64,000 nt of DNA, taken from Chitinophagaceae bacterium. Its GTDB lineage: Bacteria > Bacteroidota > Bacteroidia > Chitinophagales > Chitinophagaceae. Numbering within the stretch: the first letter of the stretch is position 1; the number at the start of each line of letters is the position of its first letter. This document shows positions 25,519 to 34,921 of the stretch, piece by piece. Below the pieces are notes generated by a model. The model was not told where the DNA came from. It worked only from the letters and a program-made list of their open reading frames with translations, and made no database searches. The stretch lies in the NCBI GenBank assembly GCA_024508725.1, contig JANINS010000003.1, positions 930,001 through 994,000 on the forward strand, written 5' to 3'. The translations under genes and the position numbers were made by a program.

Positions 25519-26187
25519 TTATTTCATTGCAGCTCCGGTAGTATCCTTACCTGCTCCTGTATTCACTGTTCCTGTTGCCGGAGAAGCTGATGCTCCTGCA
25601 GCACCTTTACCTTTTGCCTGCTGTGATTTGATGTAGTGGATCACCATCCATCTTTGCTTGGTATTTAATTGAGCACCATAAGGACCCATTGCATTCTTAC
25701 CATAAGTAACAGAATACATCATCTGGCCTTCTGGCATTGCTTCGTATTTTGGATCTCCTTTTAAAGTTGCAGGTTTAGAAGTGAATTTTCCGCTGGCGAA
25801 CAAAGGACCATTTCCGTCTAATGCAGTTCCATGGCAAATCGCACATTGGATCAGGTACAAACGCTCTGCTTCAACAGAGTCAGCTGCCGATAAACTTGTA
25901 ATAGGGTTGCTTACAGCTCGTGAAGCATAATAATTAACCGTATCACCTAATTTATCTTTTGGGATATGGAATAATCCTTCAACACCTCTTGCTACAGTTC
26001 CAGGAACCGGCATATTGGTGTAGTTGATTCCTTCTTCTTTCAGCTGGCTATGATCTGCATACGTTTCATATGCACGGCTGTAAGCCATATCTGGCATGTA
26101 GGCATCACTTGGATCTCTCTTAACTCCACCACAGCCTACCATAACGGCTGAACCAAATAAAGCAACTATGATAAATAATTTTTTCAT
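25519..26187 (-). CDS. actE: Alternative complex III, monoheme cytochrome c lipoprotein ActE
   Basis: 222 residues. The signal sequence ends in a lipobox (VMVGC, Cys19), so the protein is membrane-tethered on the periplasmic side. A single heme site, CAICH, lies near residue 115, with Met ligand candidates in EGQMMYSVTYGKNAMGPYG. The Ala/Gly/Thr-rich C-terminus is a flexible tail. It probably carries electrons from the ActA hemes towards the oxidase. Confidence 0.92.
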   Translation of the reverse strand: MKKLFIIVALFGSAVMVGCGGVKRDPSDAYMPDMAYSRAYETYADHSQLKEEGINYTNMPVPGTVARGVEGLFHIPKDKLGDTVNYYASRAVSNPITSLSAADSVEAERLYLIQCAICHGTALDGNGPLFASGKFTSKPATLKGDPKYEAMPEGQMMYSVTYGKNAMGPYGAQLNTKQRWMVIHYIKSQQAKGKGAAGASASPATGTVNTGAGKDTTGAAMK

Positions 26188-26205
26188 CCGGGTTTTTGTA
26201 TTTGA

Positions 26206-26802
26206 TTAAGCAACTACTGCTACTTCCTTCCTGTTTTCAAAAGGTATTTCATCTTTGTCGTAACGACCTAACCACCAGCCATCTTCAGCGATCTCTTCGT
26301 AAGTTTCTAATGCACCATTATTCGATAAAAATCCTTTCAGATCATCGATGTTGGTTTTTCCGGTGGTTTCTATCACCATCACAAACAGATCATCTGTTGC
26401 TCTTTTATGAAACACATGCTTCTTTACAAACGGAGCCAGCTGGCACAGGTAACAGAATGTTAGTACCATTCCTACGGCAGAAAACAATACTGTTAACTCG
26501 AATATGATGGGTATCCATGCCGGCAAAGCGAAATGCGGTTTACCACCAATATTCAAGGGCCAGTCTTTGGTAAAGATCCAGCTGATACAACCCAAAGCTG
26601 TAGTTGTACCGGTGATCCCGTAAATAAATCCTGCAGTATGCAAGCTCGTTTCTCTTAAACCCATTGCATGATCCAAACCATGAACAGGGAAAGGAGTATA
26701 AACGTCGTGTAACTTATAACCTGCAGTACGAACTTTCTTCACTGCCGGAAACAGTACATCCTCATCGTTAAATAATCCTACAACAAATTTCTTTTTTGCC
26801 AT
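26206..26802 (-). CDS. actD: Alternative complex III subunit ActD (DUF3341)
   Basis: 198 residues with two membrane helices (about 58-80 and 95-125) and flanking soluble segments. FNDEDVLFPAVKKVRTAGYKLHDVYTPFPVHGLD is characteristic of DUF3341, the ActD family. It has no cofactor and packs between the membrane subunits of the complex. Located 44 bp after actC. Confidence 0.92.
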   Translation of the reverse strand: MAKKKFVVGLFNDEDVLFPAVKKVRTAGYKLHDVYTPFPVHGLDHAMGLRETSLHTAGFIYGITGTTTALGCISWIFTKDWPLNIGGKPHFALPAWIPIIFELTVLFSAVGMVLTFCYLCQLAPFVKKHVFHKRATDDLFVMVIETTGKTNIDDLKGFLSNNGALETYEEIAEDGWWLGRYDKDEIPFENRKEVAVVA

Positions 26803-26846
26803 TTTGTAAGCTTTCGTACTTCGTATTTCTTATTGCGTACTTCTTA

Positions 26847-28340
26847 TTAATGGTGTTCCATTCCGCTTGAACCTCTTCCATGTGCTCCTGTATTCTCGAT
26901 GTGAGCATACTTGTAAGCAAATTCTTCCATCGGAGCCTCTTCAATATGTCCCACTTTAGCCTTATAGCTTTCACCGGTCGTTTTCAATACGTGTTTGATC
27001 TCGGCGATCGCAATAACAGGGAAGTATTTAGAGAATAAGAAGAAGCAGGTAAAGAACAATCCGAAAGTTCCCATATAGAAACCAATTTCCCATATCGTTG
27101 GACTGTAATAAACAGACCAGGAAGAAGGAAGATAATCACGATACAATGAGGTAACGATGATCACAAAACGTTCGAACCACATACCTACGTTCACGATCAC
27201 ACTCATAAAGAAAGTGATGAAAATGTTTCTTCTGAATTTGCGGAACCAGAATATCTGCGGACTCAATACGTTACAAGCCATCATACCCCAGTAGCTCCAT
27301 CCGTAAGGAGAGAACAGGTTGGCACGGCTGTACCAGAAGGTATAACCTTCATATTTGTTTTGAGAATACCATCCCATGAACAATTCGGTCAAATATGCTA
27401 CACCTACAATAGAACCGGTTAATACAATAACCTTATTCATTGCTTCGATGTGACCCATCGTAATATAATCCTGCAAACCGTACACTTTCCTGATAACAAG
27501 AAGCAAGGTTTGCGTCATTGCAAAACCAGAGAAGATCGCACCGGCAACAAAGTAAGGAGGGAAGATGGTAGTGTGCCATCCGGGAATTACTGATGTTGCG
27601 AAGTCAAACGATACGATCGTGTGTACCGAAAGTACGAGTGGTGTAGAAAGACCGGCAAGTACCAGCGATAAAGCTTCGTGACGCTGCCAGTGTTTGGTAG
27701 AACCGCTCCATCCAAAAGAAGCGATACCGTATAATCTTTTTCTGAGTTTGGTTTTAGCCCGGTCTCTAACTGTTCCAAAGTCAGGTATCAAACCAGAATA
27801 CCAGAACAATAATGATACAGTGAAGTAAGTAGAGATCGCAAATACGTCCCAAAGAAGCGGTGAGTTAAAATTCACCCATAGCGGACCTCTTGTATTTGGA
27901 TAAGGTAATACGAAGAATGCCATCCACACACGACCCATGTGGAAGATCGGGAACTGACCGGCACACATTACGGCAAAGATCGTCATCGCTTCAGCAGCTC
28001 TGTTCACACCGGTTCTCCAACCTTGTCTAAAGAGTAACAAGATCGCTGAGATGAGTGTTCCGGCGTGACCAATACCTACCCACCATACGAAGTTGGTGAT
28101 GTCCCAACCCCAACCCACTGTTTTGTTCAGGTTCCACTGACCAATACCGTAAGTAACCTCACGATAAACGCTGTACACACCAAACAACAACAATGCAACC
28201 GAAGTAAAGAAGCCGATATACCAAAGCTTGCTTGGTTTGGCTTCGATCGGGCGGCAAATATCTTCAGTAACCTGGTGATAATCTTTCGTTCCGTACACCA
28301 AAGGTTCCCTTAGCTGCGATTCGTATTTAATTGATGCCAT
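26847..28340 (-). CDS. actC: Alternative complex III, NrfD-like membrane subunit ActC
   Basis: 497 residues, about ten membrane helices of the NrfD/PsrC (polysulfide reductase) family. Recognisable parts are FVWWVGIGHAGTLISAILLL, GRVWMAFFVLPYPNTRGPLW and PYFVAGAIFSGFAMTQTLL. In ACIII this subunit carries a quinol site next to the ActB iron-sulfur domain. In most Bacteroidota it directly follows actB; here a lipoprotein gene separates them. Confidence 0.93.
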   Translation of the reverse strand: MASIKYESQLREPLVYGTKDYHQVTEDICRPIEAKPSKLWYIGFFTSVALLLFGVYSVYREVTYGIGQWNLNKTVGWGWDITNFVWWVGIGHAGTLISAILLLFRQGWRTGVNRAAEAMTIFAVMCAGQFPIFHMGRVWMAFFVLPYPNTRGPLWVNFNSPLLWDVFAISTYFTVSLLFWYSGLIPDFGTVRDRAKTKLRKRLYGIASFGWSGSTKHWQRHEALSLVLAGLSTPLVLSVHTIVSFDFATSVIPGWHTTIFPPYFVAGAIFSGFAMTQTLLLVIRKVYGLQDYITMGHIEAMNKVIVLTGSIVGVAYLTELFMGWYSQNKYEGYTFWYSRANLFSPYGWSYWGMMACNVLSPQIFWFRKFRRNIFITFFMSVIVNVGMWFERFVIIVTSLYRDYLPSSWSVYYSPTIWEIGFYMGTFGLFFTCFFLFSKYFPVIAIAEIKHVLKTTGESYKAKVGHIEEAPMEEFAYKYAHIENTGAHGRGSSGMEHH

Positions 28341-28421
28341 AATCTATAATCTTCAAGCTGTAAGCGATTGCCGTAGCTTGTTTTTTATTTAGTCAACTTT
28401 CAAATCTCTGTTCGTCTTCCG

Positions 28422-28440
28422 TTGCGTCGCACTCTTGTAC
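28422..28440 (-). repeat. Copy of a 19-bp dispersed repeat
   Basis: On the minus strand this reads GTACAAGAGTGCGACGCAA, identical to 55381-55399 on the plus strand. It lies in the spacer between the act-operon lipoprotein and actC. Two exact 19-mers in 64 kb are not expected by chance, so this is probably one arm of a genome-wide short palindromic repeat. Confidence 0.7.
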
Positions 28441-28462
28441 TTTCTGAACTTTATTCAGCAGT

Positions 28463-29176
28463 TTAGTTAGAGGCAACTTTACATTCTCCAAGAATTCCGT
28501 AAGCATTTGTTGCTCCATATGGATCTCCTATTCTGATACCAATATATCCAGCCTTAGTATAAATAGGAATAACCTTACTCAAAACCAATGTTCCTCCTTT
28601 ATTATCGTAGTTACCGCTTGCAGTTATTACAGTATAATTATCGCTTCCATTTACAGGAGCAACTCTGGTGTAATACCACGTATTCTCACTTACCTGAGTT
28701 GACCCATTAAAGGTTCCGTTTAAAGACAGAAAGCTCAAATCAACTCCCTGTATTGCAGGAAGACCGTCATTAGAGGTCTTGTCGTACTTAATTTGCGGGA
28801 CTATATCAACATACTGCCCACCACCAACTACTTTCCACTTATAGTAGATGGTTTTACCATTAAACCTGATCTCGTTTTTAGTTTGAAGCCTTGCCCCTAA
28901 TCGATAAGACTGACCAATAAACTTCACACCTTCCGCTGTGCTATTGTATGTGGTAGCTCCTGGTGTTAACTGGTATGTGCCTCCTGCGTTTGTATAGGAA
29001 TATGCATCCCAATTAGGAGCTAACATAAGAAAACTTGTATCGACAGCCTGTACAAGATTGGTTGTTGTATCATGTTTTATTACCTCAACAGTTTTTGTAC
29101 ATGATGATATTGTTGAACCGATAACAAGTACACCAATAAAGAGTATAAGGGCTTTGGCTAAAATAAATTTCTTCAT
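28463..29176 (-). CDS. Unknown lipoprotein inserted between actB and actC
   Basis: 237 residues. Its signal sequence ends in a lipobox (TISSC, Cys26). The mature part is rich in Tyr, Gly, Thr and Asn with beta-strand alternation (IYYKWKVVGGGQYVDIVPQI, GYIGIRIGDPYG), suggesting a jelly-roll or lectin-like sandwich. No cofactor motif is seen and I do not recognise the family. The gene starts 24 bp after actB, so it is transcribed with the complex, yet it is not part of the known Act set. It could be an accessory subunit or an unrelated passenger; the repeat just downstream favours a passenger. Confidence 0.75.
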   Translation of the reverse strand: MKKFILAKALILFIGVLVIGSTISSCTKTVEVIKHDTTTNLVQAVDTSFLMLAPNWDAYSYTNAGGTYQLTPGATTYNSTAEGVKFIGQSYRLGARLQTKNEIRFNGKTIYYKWKVVGGGQYVDIVPQIKYDKTSNDGLPAIQGVDLSFLSLNGTFNGSTQVSENTWYYTRVAPVNGSDNYTVITASGNYDNKGGTLVLSKVIPIYTKAGYIGIRIGDPYGATNAYGILGECKVASN

Positions 29177-29200
29177 TTTGTTGATTTGCTTATCAGTTAT

Positions 29201-32200
29201 TTAATTACCGTGTGTTCCTCCACCCTTTTTACCCTCATTCTTCGCTTCGTGCTTATCACCTCCTGTTTCGCTTCCACTGTGTTCCATCCTGTCAGTATTT
29301 CTCACTTTAGCCAGGTAGTTCACATTTGGTAGAGTATGCAGTTGCTCTAAGCTGTAATAAGTTCTGTAAGGATTTTCTGCTCTGTGAATGCTGATGGCAC
29401 TATGACCAGAATTCACGTTACCGAATGTGATCGCATCAGCCGGACAAGCCTGCTGACAAGCTGTTTTTACATCCCATTTGCCTTCTTCACCAGTAACTAA
29501 AGGACGATTTTCTTTTTTCGCCTCGAGTTTACCAGCTTGTGTACGTTGAACGCAGAAAGAACATTTTTCCATTACACCTCTTGAACGAACTGTAACATCT
29601 GGGTTCAATACCATTCTGGTAAGCGGGTCATTTCTGTCAATTCTCAGGTCATCCCACTCATCATGATTGCCAGGGAAGCTATCAGCTCCCAGATAATCAG
29701 ACCAGTTAAAACGACGTACTTTATATGGACAGTTGTTAGCACAATATCTTGTACCGATACAACGGTTATATACCATCTGGTTAACACCTTCGCTGTTGTG
29801 CATTGTAGCAGCAACCGGACAAACGTTCTCGCATGGAGCATTATCACAATGCTGGCAAAGCATCGGCTGGAACACCACGTTCGGATTACTCATATCGCCG
29901 CTGTAATAACGATCGATACGTAACCAGTGCATATCGTGGAAGCGCATTACTTCAGCCTTTCCAACAACCGGTACGTTGTTCTCGATATGACAAGCCACAA
30001 CGCAGGCGTGACAACCTGTACAAGAGTTCAGGTCTATGCTCATTCCCCATTTAACTCCTGGTTTCTCGTAATATGGATAGATCGTTCCTTTCTTCTCAAA
30101 ATCTTTTACGCCACCCCAAGGCTTTAGCTCAGCTTCTCTCTCTTCCAGAACTTCTTTAGGGTTATGCTGGAATTCGGCCAGGCTTAATTCCTTCATCACC
30201 TCTGTACGCTTACCCTGAGATGTATCGTACGTATTGTGTGTTTGAACAAAGGCTACATCGTAAGTACCACCTGCTTTTTCGATGGTAACATTTGGATTGA
30301 TGTAATCAACAGTGCCGTTGTTCCATGTTGCGAATTGGAAAACGTTTTTACCGATCGGCTGGCCATTATCCTGTGATGCTTTACCTACAGAAGCGATCCT
30401 TCCATAACCTACAGCAATACCAATTGCTTTTGGATGCACACCCGGAATGATCACTGCAGGAAGCTCAACACTCTTTCCGTTATAAGTAACTTTTACTACT
30501 TTTTTACCTGGATTTACTTCGTAACTATCAGCCTGGCCGGTATTATTCAGATCTATATCGAGCAACTCTTTCGCCATTGCAGGAGAAACGATCACATAGT
30601 TATCCCAGCTTGCTCTTGTAACAGGATCCGGTGTTTCCATCAACCATGGATTCGAAGCACCGTTAGCACCTACAGTTGTTTTCTGGTATAAGAACAATTC
30701 AACTTTACCGGCTTGCTTTGCAGTTACCGCTGCAACCGCAGCACTCACATTCGGAGCAACTGAACCACCACCTGCAGCAGCAGAAGTTGCCGTTACAACA
30801 GGAGCGATCACTGGTTTAGAACCAGTAGAATCAGTTGTTGCCCCTGAGCCCTGAGCAGTGAAAGTTGATGCAGTTGATCCACCTGGATTCAACACACCAT
30901 CTTGTAGTATCTTATCCCAACCAGCTTCTCCTCCTGCTTTTGCACTCCAGTATTGTTTCAGGAATGCAGCATAAGGCTGAGCATTTCCGCTCCACTTTAA
31001 CAGGCTATCCTGCCATTGACGTGTTTTGAAGAGCGGGAATATAGTTGGCTGAATGAAAGAATAATATCCTGGCTTTGGTTCTGCATCACCCCAGCTCTCT
31101 AAGAAATGATTGTCTGCAATAATGTATTTGCAAAGTGTGGCAGTCTCATCAAGTTTTGGATTGAAAGAGATCGTTACCGGAACTTTTTTTAATCCTTCAG
31201 TGAAACCTGCTGCATCAACCCAGCTATAAGCAGGATTTGCTTCGTGGATCAACAGTGCACCAATACTGCCGGCTTTCATATCATTCACCAGCGTAGCCAT
31301 GTCACTGTCAAGACCTTGTTTTGTATTGAGTGGCTGGCTGAAATCAACAGTTGTTCCGTTGGCACCGATCGCAGCATTGATAGCATTTACAATCGTTTGA
31401 ACGTTCACATCATTGCTTCCGCTAACAACCAAACCACCACCTTTCTTCAACTCAGCTGCGGCTCTTGTGATGCCATCAGCCAAAGCTTTATCATTAATTC
31501 CGGTAGCGCCTCCACCATTCACTGCACTTAATAAAGCAGCAGCTACAATACCCAATTGAGATGGAAGGCATAAATATCTTTCATCAGCATTTGCACCTGT
31601 CTGGCTCAGAACCGGCTCAAACTGGAAGTGCTTGCTCATGGTTGGATTCTTCTCATTGATCTTTCTTCCCTTAGCATACAGCTTATTGAACTCAACCGGA
31701 GCCAACCAGCTTCCAAGGAAATCTGCCGCGATACTTACGATCGTTTTTGCACGGTCGAAACGGTAAGAAGGAATTCTTCTTCCATTAGCTTGCAGTAAAC
31801 CACTGTAAGAGATGGTGTCGTATTGAACGTGACGACCACCAGGGAATTTCGCCAGGAATTGAGCGATCACATCTTTTGTAGATGGCGAAATCACTGTTCC
31901 TGTTAATAAAACCAATGGCTTGCTTAATGTTGAAAGATCAGCAGCAATAGCCTTATCAATACTTTCGAAAGTTGCTTCGTTGAATTTGTTGTTCGAACCT
32001 TTGATCATTGGTTTTCGAACTCTGGCAGTATCGTACAGATCCAACACAGAAGATTGTACTCTTGCAGATGTACCACCCTGTGTGATCGGAGACATTTCAT
32101 TCCCTTCGATCTTGATGGGACGACCATCTCTCACTTTTGCCAAAACACTCACGGCTTCTCCATCCTGCACATACGTAGTTGCATACCATTGAGCCACACC

Positions 32201-32461
32201 CGGAACAATATTCTCAGGTCTGTTCGCAAAAGGGATAGCCTTCTTTACAGGCACTTCACAACTCGCTGCTACGGCAGCTGCAGCTGTACTAAAGCCTAAG
32301 TATTTTAAGAAATCTCTCCTTGGAGTAGCAGCCTCTAAAAAACTGCCGTTGTCTGCAGCTTCAAAAGGCAGTTCTTCCTTGAACTCGTCTTTGGTAGATT
32401 GCTGGTAAGCCTCTGAGTTGTTCAACTCCCCAAAACTTTGCCAGTGCTTTTTATTCTCCAT
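29201..32461 (-). CDS. actB: Alternative complex III, fused molybdopterin-fold / ferredoxin subunit ActB
   Basis: 1086 residues. A Tat-like N-terminus (TPRRDFLKYLGFSTAAAA, ~47-64) is followed by a molybdopterin-oxidoreductase-like domain (~80-700) that in ACIII carries no molybdenum cofactor. The last third is a ferredoxin-like domain with four Cys clusters: CTGCHACVVAC, CQHCDNAPCENVC, CIGTRYCANNC and CSFC...CQQAC. It relays electrons from the quinol site to the ActA hemes. A low-complexity Ala/Ser/Thr/Gly segment (roughly residues 520-585) interrupts the first domain. Starts about 100 bp after actA. Confidence 0.94.
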   Translation of the reverse strand: MENKKHWQSFGELNNSEAYQQSTKDEFKEELPFEAADNGSFLEAATPRRDFLKYLGFSTAAAAVAASCEVPVKKAIPFANRPENIVPGVAQWYATTYVQDGEAVSVLAKVRDGRPIKIEGNEMSPITQGGTSARVQSSVLDLYDTARVRKPMIKGSNNKFNEATFESIDKAIAADLSTLSKPLVLLTGTVISPSTKDVIAQFLAKFPGGRHVQYDTISYSGLLQANGRRIPSYRFDRAKTIVSIAADFLGSWLAPVEFNKLYAKGRKINEKNPTMSKHFQFEPVLSQTGANADERYLCLPSQLGIVAAALLSAVNGGGATGINDKALADGITRAAAELKKGGGLVVSGSNDVNVQTIVNAINAAIGANGTTVDFSQPLNTKQGLDSDMATLVNDMKAGSIGALLIHEANPAYSWVDAAGFTEGLKKVPVTISFNPKLDETATLCKYIIADNHFLESWGDAEPKPGYYSFIQPTIFPLFKTRQWQDSLLKWSGNAQPYAAFLKQYWSAKAGGEAGWDKILQDGVLNPGGSTASTFTAQGSGATTDSTGSKPVIAPVVTATSAAAGGGSVAPNVSAAVAAVTAKQAGKVELFLYQKTTVGANGASNPWLMETPDPVTRASWDNYVIVSPAMAKELLDIDLNNTGQADSYEVNPGKKVVKVTYNGKSVELPAVIIPGVHPKAIGIAVGYGRIASVGKASQDNGQPIGKNVFQFATWNNGTVDYINPNVTIEKAGGTYDVAFVQTHNTYDTSQGKRTEVMKELSLAEFQHNPKEVLEEREAELKPWGGVKDFEKKGTIYPYYEKPGVKWGMSIDLNSCTGCHACVVACHIENNVPVVGKAEVMRFHDMHWLRIDRYYSGDMSNPNVVFQPMLCQHCDNAPCENVCPVAATMHNSEGVNQMVYNRCIGTRYCANNCPYKVRRFNWSDYLGADSFPGNHDEWDDLRIDRNDPLTRMVLNPDVTVRSRGVMEKCSFCVQRTQAGKLEAKKENRPLVTGEEGKWDVKTACQQACPADAITFGNVNSGHSAISIHRAENPYRTYYSLEQLHTLPNVNYLAKVRNTDRMEHSGSETGGDKHEAKNEGKKGGGTHGN

Positions 32462-32562
32462 ATTCGCCTTCTCTCCTTTAAATCAGGAGTATTTTGGTTT
32501 GCTTATGAAAGTTATATAGTCGATTTCCACTCTTAATTCCTTGTTAGGATTGAGGGTGGGGC

Positions 32563-33825
32563 TTAGTAGTGACATTTTTGACATTCTGTAGCGCCGATCA
32601 TATCTGCTGTAATGCCTTTTGTGCTATCGATCTGTCCGTTCTTCAGTTGATTATGATATTTCTCGTAGATGCTATAGAATCCGTTCTCTTTGAACTGAAC
32701 TTTTGTTTCTCTGTGACAGTTGATACACCATCCCATGCTAAGGTCGGCAAATTGCTTTACCTCGTCCATTTTCTGGATCTCACCATGGCAAGTCTGACAT
32801 TGTACTTTACCCACTTTAACGTGTTGCGCATGGTTAAAGTAAACGTGGTCAGGTAAGTTATGGATCTTCACCCATTCAACAGGCTTGGTTTTTCCAAGCT
32901 CCATATCCCAGGTATTAGCGTTTTTGCCCGGCTCAAAACCAACGGCTTTGTAAAGCTTTTGGATCTCTGCAGTTCCGTTCACTTCTGTTCCGTCTTCTTT
33001 ATAGATCTTTTCACCAGTGTATTCGCTGATGTTCATGTGACAGTTCATACAAGTGTTCAGCGAAGGAATATTTGCATGTTTTCCTTCTTCTGCACCACCA
33101 TGACAGTATAAACAGCTGATCTGGTTTACACCGGCGTGAACTTTATGAGAGTAATAGATTGGTTGCTCAGGCTGGTAATCTTTGTTTCTTCCCAGGTTGA
33201 TCGCACCTTTTACAGTATAATAACCACCCACCAGGAATAAAATCACAATACCCAAAGCGATATAAGCCTTATTTCTATAGAAAGGAACCGGTTCGGTAGC
33301 TGGAATTCCTTCCCTATCGTCTGATAACTTCTTCAGGTTGCTGTTAACCTGTAATAAGATAAGTGCAACAACTGCAAGAATGAGTGTAAGAATTCCGAAA
33401 AGAAGTGAGTTGTCTCCCGTTTCAGTTGATCCACCTGTTGCTACTGTAGGAGTTACAGGAGGTTTGAAATCATCTACGTATTTAACGATTGCATCGATCT
33501 CAGCTTCAGTAAGGTTAGAGAAACCTTGCATCATCACTCCACCATACTCATTCTTAAGTGCCTGAGTATATGGATCTTTCGCCATGAATGCCGCTGGATT
33601 ATGAACCCATGCATACAGGTTTTTTCTATCAGTCCAAGGACCTCTTTTGTCCAATCCCTGCAAAGCAGGACCAGTTCCTTTCTTCAAAGGATGGTGACAG
33701 GAAGCACAGTTCTGGTTAAACAACTGTTGTCCGTTCTGAGCCAGACCTTTATTTCCTATAAAAAAAACCAAAAAAGAGACGAATAGAGGCAGTATGGTTT
33801 TGGTAGCACTACGTCTGTCAATCAT
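32563..33825 (-). CDS. actA: Alternative complex III, multiheme cytochrome c ActA
   Basis: 420 residues from ATG at 33825. An in-frame ATG at 33960 would put the promoter inside the gene and add 45 residues ahead of the signal sequence, so it is rejected. Six CxxCH motifs are present: CASCH in an N-terminal cytochrome c domain, then after a membrane helix CLYCH, CMNCH, CQTCH, CINCH and CQKCH. The pentaheme part is the usual ActA; the N-terminal monoheme domain is the fused form seen in Bacteroidota. It is the first gene of the respiratory operon. Confidence 0.93.
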   Translation of the reverse strand: MIDRRSATKTILPLFVSFLVFFIGNKGLAQNGQQLFNQNCASCHHPLKKGTGPALQGLDKRGPWTDRKNLYAWVHNPAAFMAKDPYTQALKNEYGGVMMQGFSNLTEAEIDAIVKYVDDFKPPVTPTVATGGSTETGDNSLLFGILTLILAVVALILLQVNSNLKKLSDDREGIPATEPVPFYRNKAYIALGIVILFLVGGYYTVKGAINLGRNKDYQPEQPIYYSHKVHAGVNQISCLYCHGGAEEGKHANIPSLNTCMNCHMNISEYTGEKIYKEDGTEVNGTAEIQKLYKAVGFEPGKNANTWDMELGKTKPVEWVKIHNLPDHVYFNHAQHVKVGKVQCQTCHGEIQKMDEVKQFADLSMGWCINCHRETKVQFKENGFYSIYEKYHNQLKNGQIDSTKGITADMIGATECQKCHY

Positions 33826-33873
33826 ATTCACAAATCTTGTGATGAATGTGGAAAAGTTACCGTTAAACGGGTG

Positions 33874-33906
33874 CAAAAATATGACGCCGTATTGACAAAA
33901 GTGCAA
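33874..33906 (-). promoter_or_regulatory. Promoter of the act-cta respiratory operon
   Basis: On the minus strand, TTG (33906-33904), a 22-bp spacer and TATTTTTG (33881-33874) match the Bacteroidota TTG-N17-23-TAnnTTTG pattern exactly. Transcription would start about 40 bp before the actA ATG at 33825. This placement also argues against the longer actA frame. Confidence 0.65.
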
Positions 33907-34062
33907 CGGTGTAAAAAAAATTTTTTCCTTGATGGGCTTGCGTTTCAGCGATTTTGACATTCTAATTTTTTTTACTGAACAAAAACTACCATTCTAAACA
34001 ATGATTTTGGTCATCCGAGAAATCTGGATTTAGGTGTAGAAATTTGCTGCAGTTTTGCTGTC

Positions 34063-34917
34063 ATGCTTCACCGGTTGAAAGAAAAATGGAACGTTTCGTG
34101 GACAAGGTTCACCCTAATCTTCCTCACTTTTGCTTTAGGCGGTAGTGCCTGTGCAAGATTGGGTAATTGGCTGCTTTCATTCGTCCTTACTGAAAAAAAT
34201 GCCTGGTATTGGATCATTTACGTTCCTCTAATCACCATTTTATGGCCACTTTGCGTATTAACGATCAGCATTCCATTGGGACAATTCAGGTTTTTTACCA
34301 ATTATCTCAGCAGAATGGGTAACAGGATATTTGGTAAACAATCAACCAAAACAAAAAGCATCGCCATATTCGCTTCAGGTACAGGAACCAATGCTAAAAA
34401 GATCATCGACCATTTTAAAGAAAGTTCCGTTGCCAGGGTGGGTTTGATCGTTTGCAATAATCCAAATGCCGGTGTGCTGAATATTGCTGCAGACAATCAC
34501 ATTCCGGTAGTGATGGTGAACAGGAAAAGTTTTTTGACCGATACCGTATGTTTAGACGAATTGACATTGCACAAGATAGACCTGGTGGTGCTTGCCGGTT
34601 TCCTGTGGATGATCCCTAAATACCTGATCGAAGCTTACCCAAATAAGATCATCAATATTCATCCGGCATTGTTACCGAAGTTTGGTGGTAAGGGAATGTA
34701 TGGCGAGAATGTTCATAAAGCAGTGATCGAAGCTGGAGAAAAAGAAAGTGGCATCACCATTCATTATGTAGATGAGCACTACGATAATGGCGATATCATC
34801 TTCCAGGCAAAGTGTGAAGTAAAGTATGGCGATTCTGTTTCAACACTAGCACAACGGATCCATGCTTTGGAACATGAGCATTTCCCTAAAGTAATAGAAC
34901 AGATCATTAAAGGGTAG
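34063..34917 (+). CDS. purN: DUF6787 membrane domain fused to phosphoribosylglycinamide formyltransferase
   Basis: 284 residues in one frame. Residues 1-~90 have two membrane helices and match DUF6787 (FTLIFLTFALGGSACARLG, PLGQFRFFTNYLSRMG). From ~98 on it is PurN: IAIFASGTGTNAKKII (phosphate loop), NIHPALLPKFGG (catalytic Asn and His) and HYVDEHYDNGDII (catalytic Asp region). PurN transfers a formyl group from 10-formyl-THF to GAR in purine synthesis. An internal ATG near residue 85 (MGNRIFGKQ) could give a soluble PurN alone. Divergent from actA. Confidence 0.85.
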   Translation: MLHRLKEKWNVSWTRFTLIFLTFALGGSACARLGNWLLSFVLTEKNAWYWIIYVPLITILWPLCVLTISIPLGQFRFFTNYLSRMGNRIFGKQSTKTKSIAIFASGTGTNAKKIIDHFKESSVARVGLIVCNNPNAGVLNIAADNHIPVVMVNRKSFLTDTVCLDELTLHKIDLVVLAGFLWMIPKYLIEAYPNKIINIHPALLPKFGGKGMYGENVHKAVIEAGEKESGITIHYVDEHYDNGDIIFQAKCEVKYGDSVSTLAQRIHALEHEHFPKVIEQIIKG

Positions 34918-34921
34918 CGAT

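Noticed and set aside
33826-33960. N-terminal extension of ActA from ATG at 33960
   Set aside because: It would include the consensus promoter at 33874-33906 and put 45 non-conserved residues before the signal sequence.
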